Shown here: in pieces, positions 14,991 through 23,151 of the stretch
Layout: each line of letters begins with the position of its first letter
How positions within the stretch are numbered: position 1 is the stretch's first letter
From: an uncultured Maribacter sp.
GTDB lineage: Bacteria; Bacteroidota; Bacteroidia; Flavobacteriales; Flavobacteriaceae
DNA length: 34,263 nucleotides
Direction: 5' to 3'
Assembly: GCA_938038975.1 (NCBI GenBank)
Contig: CALHVP010000135.1
Span: 1-34,263, forward strand
The notes under the pieces: generated by a model
Database searches by the model: none
What the model was told of the DNA's origin: nothing
The model's input: the letters and a program-made list of their open reading frames with translations, nothing else
Made by a program: the position numbers and the translations under genes

Positions 14991-15761
14991 CTAATTCATT
15001 TCTTTTGAATTCCAAATTTCCCAAGCTTTTTCTGCTTGCAGTTCTAACATGGTTAAACCATTTAATATGGTGGCACCTTGGCTTTCTCCAATTGCTAAAA
15101 AAGCTGTTTTTTTTGGGTTATAGATTAAATCAAATAATAAATGTTTTGTAGAAATAAACTCATAGGGAAGTTTTGGTTTATCTGTAATGTCTGGAAAGGT
15201 GCCAACTGGAGAGCAATTTATAATTAGGGTATGAGTTTTTATTATATTTTTGCTCAATTGTTCATAGGTATATCCGTCGTTTTTGCCAGTTCTAGAAACG
15301 AATACAAACTTGATATCCAGTCCTTGTAAAACAAACGCTATAGCCTTTGATGCTCCTCCAGTGCCAAGAATCAATGCCTTTTTGTGATGTTTCTTTAGAA
15401 ATGGTTCAATTGATTTTTGGAAGCCATATGCATCTGTGTTATATCCCTTTAAGCCTGATTTTTCTATTTTTATTGTGTTTACTGCTCCAATTGCTTGTGC
15501 AGAAGAATCTAGCTCTGTTAAGTAGGGAATAATAGCTTCTTTATAGGGAATAGTTACATTTACTCCAACGAGGTCATGACTGTTTTTTATCAGTTTTTTA
15601 AATTCCGAAATGTCATCTAAGTCAAAATTTTCGTAACTATGATTAGGCATTTTTAACTCCTTGAATTTTTCAAAAAAATACCCTCTTGAAAAGGAATAGG
15701 AGATTGTTTTACCTACTAGGCCAAACCTATACTTGTATTGTTTCTTTTCTCTTTTTTCCAT
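14991..15761 (-). CDS. aroE: Shikimate dehydrogenase
   Basis: 256 residues. AroE reduces 3-dehydroshikimate to shikimate with NADPH, step four of chorismate synthesis (cytoplasmic). Visible sites: SxS substrate serines in SYSFS (S23, S25), catalytic K74 in IPYKEA, N95 in GAVNTI, D110 in YNTDAYG, the nucleotide loop GTGGAS (133-138), and a C-terminal NGLTMLELQAEKAW. Length is slightly below that of E. coli AroE. Its ATG lies 35 bases inside the upstream DUF368 gene; no other start allows the FGLVG strand to be included, so the overlap seems real. No other shikimate gene is nearby. Confidence 0.93.
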   Translation of the reverse strand: MEKREKKQYKYRFGLVGKTISYSFSRGYFFEKFKELKMPNHSYENFDLDDISEFKKLIKNSHDLVGVNVTIPYKEAIIPYLTELDSSAQAIGAVNTIKIEKSGLKGYNTDAYGFQKSIEPFLKKHHKKALILGTGGASKAIAFVLQGLDIKFVFVSRTGKNDGYTYEQLSKNIIKTHTLIINCSPVGTFPDITDKPKLPYEFISTKHLLFDLIYNPKKTAFLAIGESQGATILNGLTMLELQAEKAWEIWNSKEMN

Positions 15762-16752
15762 ACCAATCTAAAAGTAATAAAACACCAATTCCGAATACGA
15801 CAAAAAATAAGGCCCACCATGTTTCTGATACGTTCACATCCGGAAAAAATCGTTCGTAATTTACAATAATAGCCTTTCCATTGGAATCTACAAGTTGTTC
15901 GCCAGTTCCTGATAATTTATAAATAGTTCTTTTCCATGGCCAAACTGTGCCTAAGGATCCTGTTATAAAACCCAGAATTACAGCAGTAGTTCTATGTTTG
16001 TAATGTTTAAGTACATAGCTCAGAACATGAGATAATGTAACTAAACCTGTAGCAGAGCCTAGAGTAAAAACTATTAATATGGTAAGTATAGCTAAACGTT
16101 CAGGACTGTTTATAAAACTAAAATCACCTTGTAGTAATTCAGAAATTGTATTGTATAGGGCATTTACCGCATCTACCAATAATAATACATAATTTCCTAA
16201 GAGTATTAAAATGAATGACCCTGAGAGCCCAGGCAGGGTCATGCCAGACACGCTTATCATTCCACACACAAAAACAAAAAGTAAATTATTGTTTTCCTTA
16301 GCAGGGTTTAAAAAACTTATAGCAATACCCACACTAAGTCCAAATAAAGCGGATACAATTGTTTTCTTAGTCCAATGATTAAAGTCCTTATTTATATAGT
16401 GAATAGATCCTAATATCATACCAAAAAAAGCGGACCAAACATAAAGCTCATTATGTTCTAAAAAATAATCTAATACCTTGGAAATACTAAAGTAACTAAT
16501 TAGCATTCCAAATAATAGCAGGCTTAGAAATGACCCATTTATATATCTATAAAAGCTTTTAAATCTACCGTTTAATAGAAGTTTAAATGCTTTGCCATTA
16601 ATTTTTTGCAAGGAATAAATAAACTCTTCGTAAAAACCTCCTACAAAAGCAACAATACCTCCAGAAACACCTGGGACTTTATTTGCTGCACCCATGCACA
16701 ATCCCTTGATAACAAGAAATACTTTATCCAGAAGGGTTCTAGGGTTGTTCAT
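15727..16752 (-). CDS. DUF368 polyprenyl-phosphate transporter homologue, diverged copy
   Basis: 341 residues, polytopic, with about nine to ten hydrophobic segments. It has the DUF368 half-motifs ANKVPGVSGG (23-32) and TLPGLSGSFILILLG in the middle of the protein, an inverted-repeat arrangement. DUF368 proteins (PopT in Staphylococcus) have been implicated in returning undecaprenyl phosphate across the membrane for wall and glycan synthesis. In this copy the acidic residue before VPGVSGG, present in the neighbour as E23 and usual in the family, is asparagine, and the motif continues GGIVAF instead of GGTIAF. It starts 12 bases after the paralogue and overlaps aroE by 35 bases at its end. It may have altered substrate or regulation. 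Confidence 0.85.
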   Translation of the reverse strand: MNNPRTLLDKVFLVIKGLCMGAANKVPGVSGGIVAFVGGFYEEFIYSLQKINGKAFKLLLNGRFKSFYRYINGSFLSLLLFGMLISYFSISKVLDYFLEHNELYVWSAFFGMILGSIHYINKDFNHWTKKTIVSALFGLSVGIAISFLNPAKENNNLLFVFVCGMISVSGMTLPGLSGSFILILLGNYVLLLVDAVNALYNTISELLQGDFSFINSPERLAILTILIVFTLGSATGLVTLSHVLSYVLKHYKHRTTAVILGFITGSLGTVWPWKRTIYKLSGTGEQLVDSNGKAIIVNYERFFPDVNVSETWWALFFVVFGIGVLLLLDWYGKKRKETIQV

Positions 16753-16764
16753 GAAATGCTGTGC

Positions 16765-17679
16765 TTACTTCTTAGAAGCTGTCTTTTCTAATATAAAAAT
16801 AAGGGAAAAACCAATAATAGCCATTACCACAGCCAAGGCTAATTGATTATCACCAGCGTAAGAAAATGGAGTTATATTTTCATCGATAATTATTTCTTTC
16901 TTTCCAATTTTAATAATTTCAATGACATTTTTCCAAGGCCATATTTTGTTTAACGAGCCCAGTATAAATCCGGTGAGAACAGCAAGAGTCGCGTCTTTGT
17001 AGTTCGCAAACATCCATTTTAAAAGTCTAGCAAAGCTTAAAATACCAAAAATAGCTCCTAGCGCAACGGTAATTACAATTTTAAAATCTTTTTCATTTAC
17101 CGCATCTAGGATTGTTTTATAAGATCCTAAAAGAACAAGGATAAAGGAGCCTGAAATTCCAGGCAATACCATTGCGCATATCGCTAAGGCTCCGGATAGG
17201 AATAAAAATGGTAGACTATCTGTGTTTGATGATGGTGGTAAAGTTGTAATATAAAATGCTGTTATAGTTCCTATGGTAAACAAAACAATGGATAGTAGCG
17301 TCCATTTAGTTATTGCTTTAGCAACAAAAATAACACTGGCCAAAACAAGACCGAAAAAAAAGGCCCAAATTGGAATCGTATGAAATTCTAGTAACCAAGT
17401 GATTAGTTTTGAGAATGATAGAATACTAATCATCATTCCTGCAAAAAGTACAACTAGAAAATTACCATTTAATTTTTTCCAAAAAGCTTTAAAACCATCA
17501 TCTTTTAACGTTTTAAAAGTGCTAAGAGAAATATTATTTATAGAGGAAATAAACTCTTCGTAAATGCCTGTGACAAAAGCTATAGTACCACCAGATACGC
17601 CAGGCACCAATTCGGCAATACCCATCGCCATTCCTTTTAAAGCAATAAAAATATGCTGATTCAATTTTCTGTTTTCCAT
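16765..17679 (-). CDS. DUF368 polyprenyl-phosphate transporter homologue (PopT-like)
   Basis: 304 residues, polytopic. It carries the canonical motif AELVPGVSGGTIAF (22-35) and the second half-motif VLPGISGSFILVLLG. The family has been linked to flipping the lipid carrier undecaprenyl phosphate back to the cytoplasmic face so that peptidoglycan, O-antigen and other envelope glycans can continue to be made. Location is the inner membrane. This copy keeps the usual family residues, so it is the more likely of the two to have the standard activity. It follows the TPR gene by 19 bases and precedes its paralogue by 12. Confidence 0.88.
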   Translation of the reverse strand: MENRKLNQHIFIALKGMAMGIAELVPGVSGGTIAFVTGIYEEFISSINNISLSTFKTLKDDGFKAFWKKLNGNFLVVLFAGMMISILSFSKLITWLLEFHTIPIWAFFFGLVLASVIFVAKAITKWTLLSIVLFTIGTITAFYITTLPPSSNTDSLPFLFLSGALAICAMVLPGISGSFILVLLGSYKTILDAVNEKDFKIVITVALGAIFGILSFARLLKWMFANYKDATLAVLTGFILGSLNKIWPWKNVIEIIKIGKKEIIIDENITPFSYAGDNQLALAVVMAIIGFSLIFILEKTASKK

Positions 17680-17698
17680 AAATAGGTGATACTGGTAT

Positions 17699-19099
17699 TT
17701 AGATTTTTTTTGAATCGGTTAAGACCGATTTTAACCATTCTGAATCACCGAACTCGGGAAACTGGTTTTGAAAAAGATGTAGTTTTTTAGTTGTCTTGTC
17801 TAACTTTAAAGCATCTAAAAGTGCAATTCGTGCATTAATGTTATCCTTGCCTAAAAGTAAGAAACCAACACGCATATAAAGTATTTTTAAGCTTTTAGGG
17901 TAAAATTCTAAACCCTGATTAAGAATTTCAATGGCACTGTCTACATCGCCATTTCTTTGTGCAACTTTCGCCCAACTTAGCCATGTTTCTAATTCATAAT
18001 TACCTAAATCTACAGATTGTTTATATGCAAAATCCGCTTGATCTAAATTTTTAAGAGCAACATGTATTTTAGCACATTTTTTCCAATAAAGAGGATTGCC
18101 GCCGTCTATGTTTAGCGCCTTGTTTACGTAGTAAAGTGCTTTGTCATAATTTTCTCCTCTGTAGTAGAAATTAGTAATGGCAAGCCAACCTTTATCTAAT
18201 AATGGGTCTTCGTGAACCGTTTGGTAAAAATAATATTTCGCCATCTCATAGTTCTCCAGTTTTTCATAACACTTGCCTATCCTTAAAAATGCATGAGAAG
18301 TAGGATCTTCTATGGATATTGTTGTCTCGTAATTTTCAATAGCTTCTTGGTATTCTCCTAATTTTTCTAGCACAATGCCTTTCTCAAAATATGCGCCAAT
18401 AAAAGTATCGTCAGAAATTATAGCAAAGTCAAATGCAGTCAAAGCTTCCTTATACATTCTCTTACTATAATACTGTTTCCCTAATTGGTGCCAAGCCACT
18501 TCGCAATACGGGTTATCTTCTAGATACGCATTAAGGTAAGTAATGGCTCCATCAAAATCTTCTAAATATTCAAAACAATAGATGACATTGTAAAGAGAAG
18601 AGTAATCAGCTTCGTCGAAATCTACACATTTCATAAAGCTTTTTTTTGCTAGTTTAAAATCATCCAAAAATAAATACTCCATTCCTAAAAGGGAATAAAT
18701 ATCTACATTGTCGGTAGAAAGATTTAATGCCTGTTGAAGAAGCATAATGGCTCCTTCATGATTATCATTTTTGGAAAGTATATTAGCTCTTTGGATATAG
18801 ATTTCTTCGTTACTAGCATCTAAAGATTGTAGTTCGTCTAATAACTTTTCAGCAGCTGAAAGGTTATTTTCAAAAACCATTACTTCAACTTGTAATAACT
18901 TAAGTTCAGTAGAGTCTGGGTGTTGTTGCAATCCGATTTTAATCCCTTTTTTTGCTAACGAAATCTTACCGTTGTTCAAATAGTGGTGTATAATATCCTC
19001 AAAGTCTTCCGCATCAAAGAAATAGACATCGTCTGTCTTTAACATGGATTCAAACTTGGTAATAGGTCGATCAGGTCTTTCGCTAGATTCTAACGGCAT
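17699..19099 (-). CDS. Tetratricopeptide repeat protein
   Basis: 466 residues, no signal peptide, so probably cytoplasmic. About ten to eleven TPR units run from residue 40 to 440. Clear ones contain VAWHQLGKQYYSKRMYKEALTAFDFA, with the W-LG-Y-A-A pattern, then YFEKGIVLEKLGEYQEAI and FLRIGKCYEKLENYEMAK. The N-terminal segment with FESMLKTDDVYFFD is shared by flavobacterial homologues next to DUF368 genes. TPR superhelices bind protein partners; which one is unknown. It lies 100 bases after the aminotransferase and 19 bases before the first DUF368 gene. Confidence 0.88.
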   Translation of the reverse strand: MPLESSERPDRPITKFESMLKTDDVYFFDAEDFEDIIHHYLNNGKISLAKKGIKIGLQQHPDSTELKLLQVEVMVFENNLSAAEKLLDELQSLDASNEEIYIQRANILSKNDNHEGAIMLLQQALNLSTDNVDIYSLLGMEYLFLDDFKLAKKSFMKCVDFDEADYSSLYNVIYCFEYLEDFDGAITYLNAYLEDNPYCEVAWHQLGKQYYSKRMYKEALTAFDFAIISDDTFIGAYFEKGIVLEKLGEYQEAIENYETTISIEDPTSHAFLRIGKCYEKLENYEMAKYYFYQTVHEDPLLDKGWLAITNFYYRGENYDKALYYVNKALNIDGGNPLYWKKCAKIHVALKNLDQADFAYKQSVDLGNYELETWLSWAKVAQRNGDVDSAIEILNQGLEFYPKSLKILYMRVGFLLLGKDNINARIALLDALKLDKTTKKLHLFQNQFPEFGDSEWLKSVLTDSKKI

Positions 19100-19199
19100 A
19101 GAAACTTTTTGGTTATACTACTTTATTAAAAGTAAGCCTTTGCAGCTGTTTAAAGGGTTGAATAAGTGCTATATTATTAACAAATTAGTTAACAAAAAA

Positions 19200-20378
19200 T
19201 TACTGCTTATTACTTAGAATAGAAAGTATGATATCACATCCTTTTCTAATTTCCTCTTCTGATATGGTGAGGGGAGGAGAGATACGAACTGCTTTGGGCT
19301 CAAAAAGAAGCCAGAATAGAATTAGATGCTTCGTTTTTGCTTGTAATACTAATTCATTTGCTTGATCACTATTTTCCAAAATAAGGGCAAGCATTAGCCC
19401 TTTACCTCTAATTTCTTTTATAGCAGGGTGTATAAGTAAATCTCTGAATAAGTTTTCCTTCTCTAGCGTTTGTTCTATTAATTTAGTGTGCAGCAATTCA
19501 TTTAAAGTGGCTAGGGATGCGGCTGCTATGACTGGATTACCGCCAAACGTAGTGATGTGTCCTAATTTAGGTCCGTCTTGTAAGGTTTGCATAATATGCT
19601 CACTTGATGTAAATGCACCTACCGGTAAACCAGATGCCATTCCTTTTCCTATGACCAAAATATCTGGTATACATGAAAAATGTTCAAATGCAAATAGTTT
19701 TCCTGTTCTTCCAAATCCAGGCTGTATTTCATCCAATATAAGTAAAGCGCCTACTTCATCACAGCGTTTACGAACTTTTTCTAAATAGTTGTTTTTTGGT
19801 AGAATAAAACCTGCGCCACCTTGTATGGTCTCTAGAACAACACAGGCCGTTTTCTGAGTTATACGTTGAAGTTCAGATGCTATATTAAAATGAATAAACG
19901 AAACATCAGGTATTAGAGGCCTAAAAGCTCCCTTACGTTCTTCGTATCCCATAAGACTGAGGCTTCCCATTGTGTTCCCATGGTATGCATGGTGGGCTGC
20001 AATAATTTCTGTCCTACCTGTGTATCTTCTGGCTAGTTTTATAGCTCCCTCAATTGCTTCTGTTCCAGAGTTTACTAAATATGTTGTGTTTAATTGTGGT
20101 GGTAGATTGTTAGCTAAAAGTTTAGCATATGTAACTGCTGGCCCTTGCACATATTCGCCATATACCATTACATGCATATATTTTGCAGCCTGCTCTTGTA
20201 TGGCAGATACTATTTTAGGGTGACAATGCCCAAGACCACATGCAGATACTCCTGCTGCAAAATCCAAATGCGCATTACCATCTACATCATAAATGTAACT
20301 TCCTTTCGCATGTGAAACTTTCATTCCCAGCGGGTATGGTGTTGTTTGAGCTTGGTATTTTAGAAAATCTGATTTCAT
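19200..20378 (-). CDS. Class III PLP-dependent aminotransferase
   Basis: 392 residues, cytoplasmic. Fold-type I class III motifs: DFAAGVSACGLGHCHP, NSGTEAIEGAIKLARRYTGR, AYHGNTMG, D216 in LDEIQPGFGRTG (contacts the PLP nitrogen), and PLP lysine K245 in VIGKGMASGLPVGAF. The closest named relatives are acetylornithine, ornithine and other omega-aminotransferases. IGKGMASG replaces the usual AKALGGG and no biosynthetic neighbours are present, so the amino donor cannot be named. It starts 8 bases after the OstA-like gene and lies upstream of the TPR gene. It is clearly distinct from the RocD fragment at the left end. Confidence 0.88.
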   Translation of the reverse strand: MKSDFLKYQAQTTPYPLGMKVSHAKGSYIYDVDGNAHLDFAAGVSACGLGHCHPKIVSAIQEQAAKYMHVMVYGEYVQGPAVTYAKLLANNLPPQLNTTYLVNSGTEAIEGAIKLARRYTGRTEIIAAHHAYHGNTMGSLSLMGYEERKGAFRPLIPDVSFIHFNIASELQRITQKTACVVLETIQGGAGFILPKNNYLEKVRKRCDEVGALLILDEIQPGFGRTGKLFAFEHFSCIPDILVIGKGMASGLPVGAFTSSEHIMQTLQDGPKLGHITTFGGNPVIAAASLATLNELLHTKLIEQTLEKENLFRDLLIHPAIKEIRGKGLMLALILENSDQANELVLQAKTKHLILFWLLFEPKAVRISPPLTISEEEIRKGCDIILSILSNKQ

Positions 20379-20386
20379 TAGGAAAG

Positions 20387-22075
20387 CTACTTTACCTTTT
20401 TAGGTTTTATCACCTTTTTAGGGTCTGTTGCTTTTTTATTACCATTTGTAACTGGGTCTGTTTCGTTATGATTGCGCTCCTCTTCTTCGGCATCAATATC
20501 AATAGGGTTGTCAATACCTTTAATAACAACAAGTTTAATATTGTTGTCATCTTCATCAAAAATATCCTCTTTGGTTAGTATCCTTTCATCCCCACGCCAA
20601 ATAAAACCCTTTAACAGCCTACTGTTTTCTGGAAGTTCAGTTTCTGGAAATATATCTCCATCTGGGTCCGTATAGAAAACAAGGTCTTCTATATCGCTAT
20701 TCTCCATGGTGATGCTAATTTTACTGCAAATGGTTTTATCAATTCCTATGAGTTCATCATCATCGTTATACATGTAATAAATGACTTCGGTATTCTTTAC
20801 TAAGTCAATTAGTTTTAGTTCATTGTCTATGAATTTACCAAACAGGTCTTTACCCTTTGCTTGGTTAAAGCCTTCCATACTTACACTATCTAAGGAAATG
20901 ATAAAAGCATTGTTAATTACTTTTAGAGAATCTAATTTTTCGGTAACTAAATCAGATATCAGATGTATACTGTCGCCAGTCATTTGATTATCCACGTTCC
21001 ATAAAACAGGATTTCTTATGAGTTGCGTGATACCCGTCTTTTCTTCTGAATGAATAGAATCACATTTTCCACTCAAATCTGTTTTAAAGAATTTAGCATT
21101 TCTAAAAGCTCTGGTAATGCGTTCATCCGCTTTTCCTGTAATCATTAAAGTATCCCCATGCACATAGAGCGAATCCTTTTCCTGTACTAAAATAGATACA
21201 GCTCGTTTTGTAGCAAAGAGCGAATCCTGCGCTTTATGAACTTCTGCATAATGCGCTCTAACAACACCATTATTTATAGTGTCTGTTACAGTTATATTAT
21301 TTGTGGCTGATGCAAATTCACGCGCTTTATTAAAATACACGCTGTCACCTTCCATAATGCGATCATTGTAATTGATGCGTGTATTTTTAATACCATATCC
21401 GCTTTCTACTTTGGTATCGTAAAACCCACGCTCACAATATATCTTATAGGTTGCTCCAACAATTGTAGATGGCCCATACATATATGCGTTTTTAGAGGTC
21501 GTATAGTAATCTAATTGTTCTGAATCTAAAATGTACTCTGGGTTGTCTATATGGACACTATCCAAAAATTGATATTTATTTAGTTCCATAAAATACCGGC
21601 CAATTTTACTGGTTAGTACATTTGCAGAATCTATTACGGTGCCATTATCTTGGTAATATGCCTCTTGTTTTGCTCTGTCTAGCCTTAACGTATCAGTTTT
21701 AAGAGTCATATCAGAATTGGTTAATACCACTTCTCCCCAAGCTTTTGCCAGTTTAATATCGCCTATATAGTCGATTTTCTTACTGGTCATTTCTATGGAG
21801 TCTCCTTGTTTTAGTACTACATTTCCACTAGCTTCAAGTCTGTTTTCTTTTTGAAAATATACAGCTACATCACACCAGAGGTCCGCTCCTTGGTGCTCAA
21901 ACTGTACTTGACGGTCATCTTTACTGAAGATTGATGCCCCTGGGTATTTTTTTTCGTTCTTGGTAAAGTTAGCACCATAAACAATATTAATTTGTTTGGG
22001 CTCCTCTGGCTTGTCTTGAGCAACAAGCATCACGGTAAAAAGCAAGGATACTATTCCTAAAATTGTCCTATACAA
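20387..22075 (-). CDS. OstA/LptA-like protein
   Basis: 562 residues. Signal peptide (about 1-19, ending LVAQ), then a long beta-jellyroll of the OstA type: LEASGNVVLKQGDSIEMTSKKIDYI, AKAWGEVVLTNSDMTLKTDTLRLDR and further repeats of the pattern (x-G-x-V-x-L...D-x-L) to about residue 400. LptA/OstA proteins carry lipopolysaccharide across the periplasm; the Bacteroidota OstA-like proteins are longer and their exact role is inferred. The last 60 residues are Asp/Glu then Lys/Pro-rich, a probable disordered tail. An exact -7 box precedes it. It heads the operon with the aminotransferase 8 bases downstream. Confidence 0.88.
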   Translation of the reverse strand: MYRTILGIVSLLFTVMLVAQDKPEEPKQINIVYGANFTKNEKKYPGASIFSKDDRQVQFEHQGADLWCDVAVYFQKENRLEASGNVVLKQGDSIEMTSKKIDYIGDIKLAKAWGEVVLTNSDMTLKTDTLRLDRAKQEAYYQDNGTVIDSANVLTSKIGRYFMELNKYQFLDSVHIDNPEYILDSEQLDYYTTSKNAYMYGPSTIVGATYKIYCERGFYDTKVESGYGIKNTRINYNDRIMEGDSVYFNKAREFASATNNITVTDTINNGVVRAHYAEVHKAQDSLFATKRAVSILVQEKDSLYVHGDTLMITGKADERITRAFRNAKFFKTDLSGKCDSIHSEEKTGITQLIRNPVLWNVDNQMTGDSIHLISDLVTEKLDSLKVINNAFIISLDSVSMEGFNQAKGKDLFGKFIDNELKLIDLVKNTEVIYYMYNDDDELIGIDKTICSKISITMENSDIEDLVFYTDPDGDIFPETELPENSRLLKGFIWRGDERILTKEDIFDEDDNNIKLVVIKGIDNPIDIDAEEEERNHNETDPVTNGNKKATDPKKVIKPKKVK

Positions 22076-22088
22076 ATTTATTTTTTTT

Positions 22089-22096
22089 CAAAAATA
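22089..22096 (-). promoter_or_regulatory. Bacteroidota -7 box of the OstA-like operon
   Basis: The minus strand reads TATTTTTG (22096 to 22089), identical to the boxes before the Smr and cysteine desulfurase genes, 13 bases before the ATG at 22075. A TTTTAG about 19 bases upstream is a weak -33 candidate. Confidence 0.55.
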
Positions 22097-22115
22097 GGAT
22101 TTTTAAAGGTGGCCT

Positions 22116-22138
22116 CTAAAAGATTGGCATTCTTTTAG
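22116..22138 (-). repeat. Inverted repeat downstream of the ThuA gene
   Basis: Perfect 8-bp arms CTAAAAGA/TCTTTTAG with a 7-base loop, 8 bases after the ThuA stop. The stem is AT-rich and no T run follows, so it is at best a weak terminator. It also lies close to the -33 region of the OstA-like promoter. Confidence 0.4.
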
Positions 22139-22145
22139 GAATCTC

Positions 22146-23129
22146 TTACTTTATTTGTAGTGGTTTCAAGTTGGGTTTAAATTTTTTTCCAAATCCAGAA
22201 TTATTGGGTTCGTACTTAAAATCAAGAGATACGTTAGTCCCCTCTTCTGGTATATCGTTTTCTTTTTTTAAAGCCCAAAAAATTCCGTTTAATGCTATTT
22301 TACGAACTTCTGGCATTTTAAAATCGAAAGGATGGCCAAGGGTGGTAAAAAATACACGCGCTTTAATTCCAGAGGTGCCAGTATAGCTTTTGGTCCATGC
22401 TACTGGGTTAGTAATTGGAAATTCATCTAATTTGCCATCCATTTGATGCTGTGATTTTAGTGATTTCCCTTCTAAAATAGGTTCGGAATCACCAAACAAT
22501 TTCCAATCGCCACCATCTACATGATACAGCCAAGAATAGGCTTTGATGGAATTAAACCCATTGAGTATGGGATGTTTTTTGTCCATCTTGTAAACCTCTG
22601 TTACTGGCAACATACCATCATCAAAATGACCGTGATGGGTTATCCATTGTTGGCCAAAAACTTTCGTAGGCCATTCATCGTTCCAATATTCTAATGCAGG
22701 GTCTTTATATTTAAACGCATGCGTGGCGGTTCTAAAGCCTACTATGGGTTTGCCAGACTCTACGTAATCTGTTATAATATTTCTTTCTGATTCTGGAAGC
22801 GCTCTGAATCTTGTGAAAATAACCATTAAATCTGCGGTTTTTAAAGCTTCTAGACCAGCGATGTGATCTGGTCTATTTGGGTCTACAATTCCAGTAGAAT
22901 CCAATGCATAGCAAATAGTAACGGCAGCATTTAGCTCTCTCTTTGCTAATTTTGCCAACATCGGCATAGATTCTTCAGATCTGTATTCTTCATCACCAGT
23001 AACAAAAACAATATGCATTGGTTTCTCAACAGTTGGAGTAGCATTTTCATTTGTTTTATTTGATTCTTCCTTGCAACTTATAAAAAGGGAAAATACCGCT
23101 AGGAGTATTATGCTGCCTATTTTATTCAT
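22146..23129 (-). CDS. ThuA domain lipoprotein
   Basis: 327 residues. Signal peptide with lipobox FISC (Cys19), followed by KEESN. The ThuA domain (about 35-290, glutamine-amidotransferase-like fold) begins HIVFVTGDEEYRSEESMPML and includes DLMVIFTRFRALPESE, GKPIVGFRTATHAF and THHGHFDDG. ThuA was named from trehalose utilisation in rhizobia, where it works with the Gfo/Idh/MocA oxidoreductase ThuB on 3-keto-sugars. The biochemical role of exported ThuA proteins is not settled. It lies 22 bases downstream of the haem c fusion protein and is the last gene of the lipoprotein cluster. Confidence 0.87.
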   Translation of the reverse strand: MNKIGSIILLAVFSLFISCKEESNKTNENATPTVEKPMHIVFVTGDEEYRSEESMPMLAKLAKRELNAAVTICYALDSTGIVDPNRPDHIAGLEALKTADLMVIFTRFRALPESERNIITDYVESGKPIVGFRTATHAFKYKDPALEYWNDEWPTKVFGQQWITHHGHFDDGMLPVTEVYKMDKKHPILNGFNSIKAYSWLYHVDGGDWKLFGDSEPILEGKSLKSQHQMDGKLDEFPITNPVAWTKSYTGTSGIKARVFFTTLGHPFDFKMPEVRKIALNGIFWALKKENDIPEEGTNVSLDFKYEPNNSGFGKKFKPNLKPLQIK

Positions 23130-23151
23130 AATAGTAGAATTTTAATATGTT

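Noticed and set aside
19177-19192. TTAAC/GTTAA inverted repeat before the TPR gene
   Set aside because: Only 5-bp AT arms in an AT-rich gap; expected by chance and not close to a promoter box.
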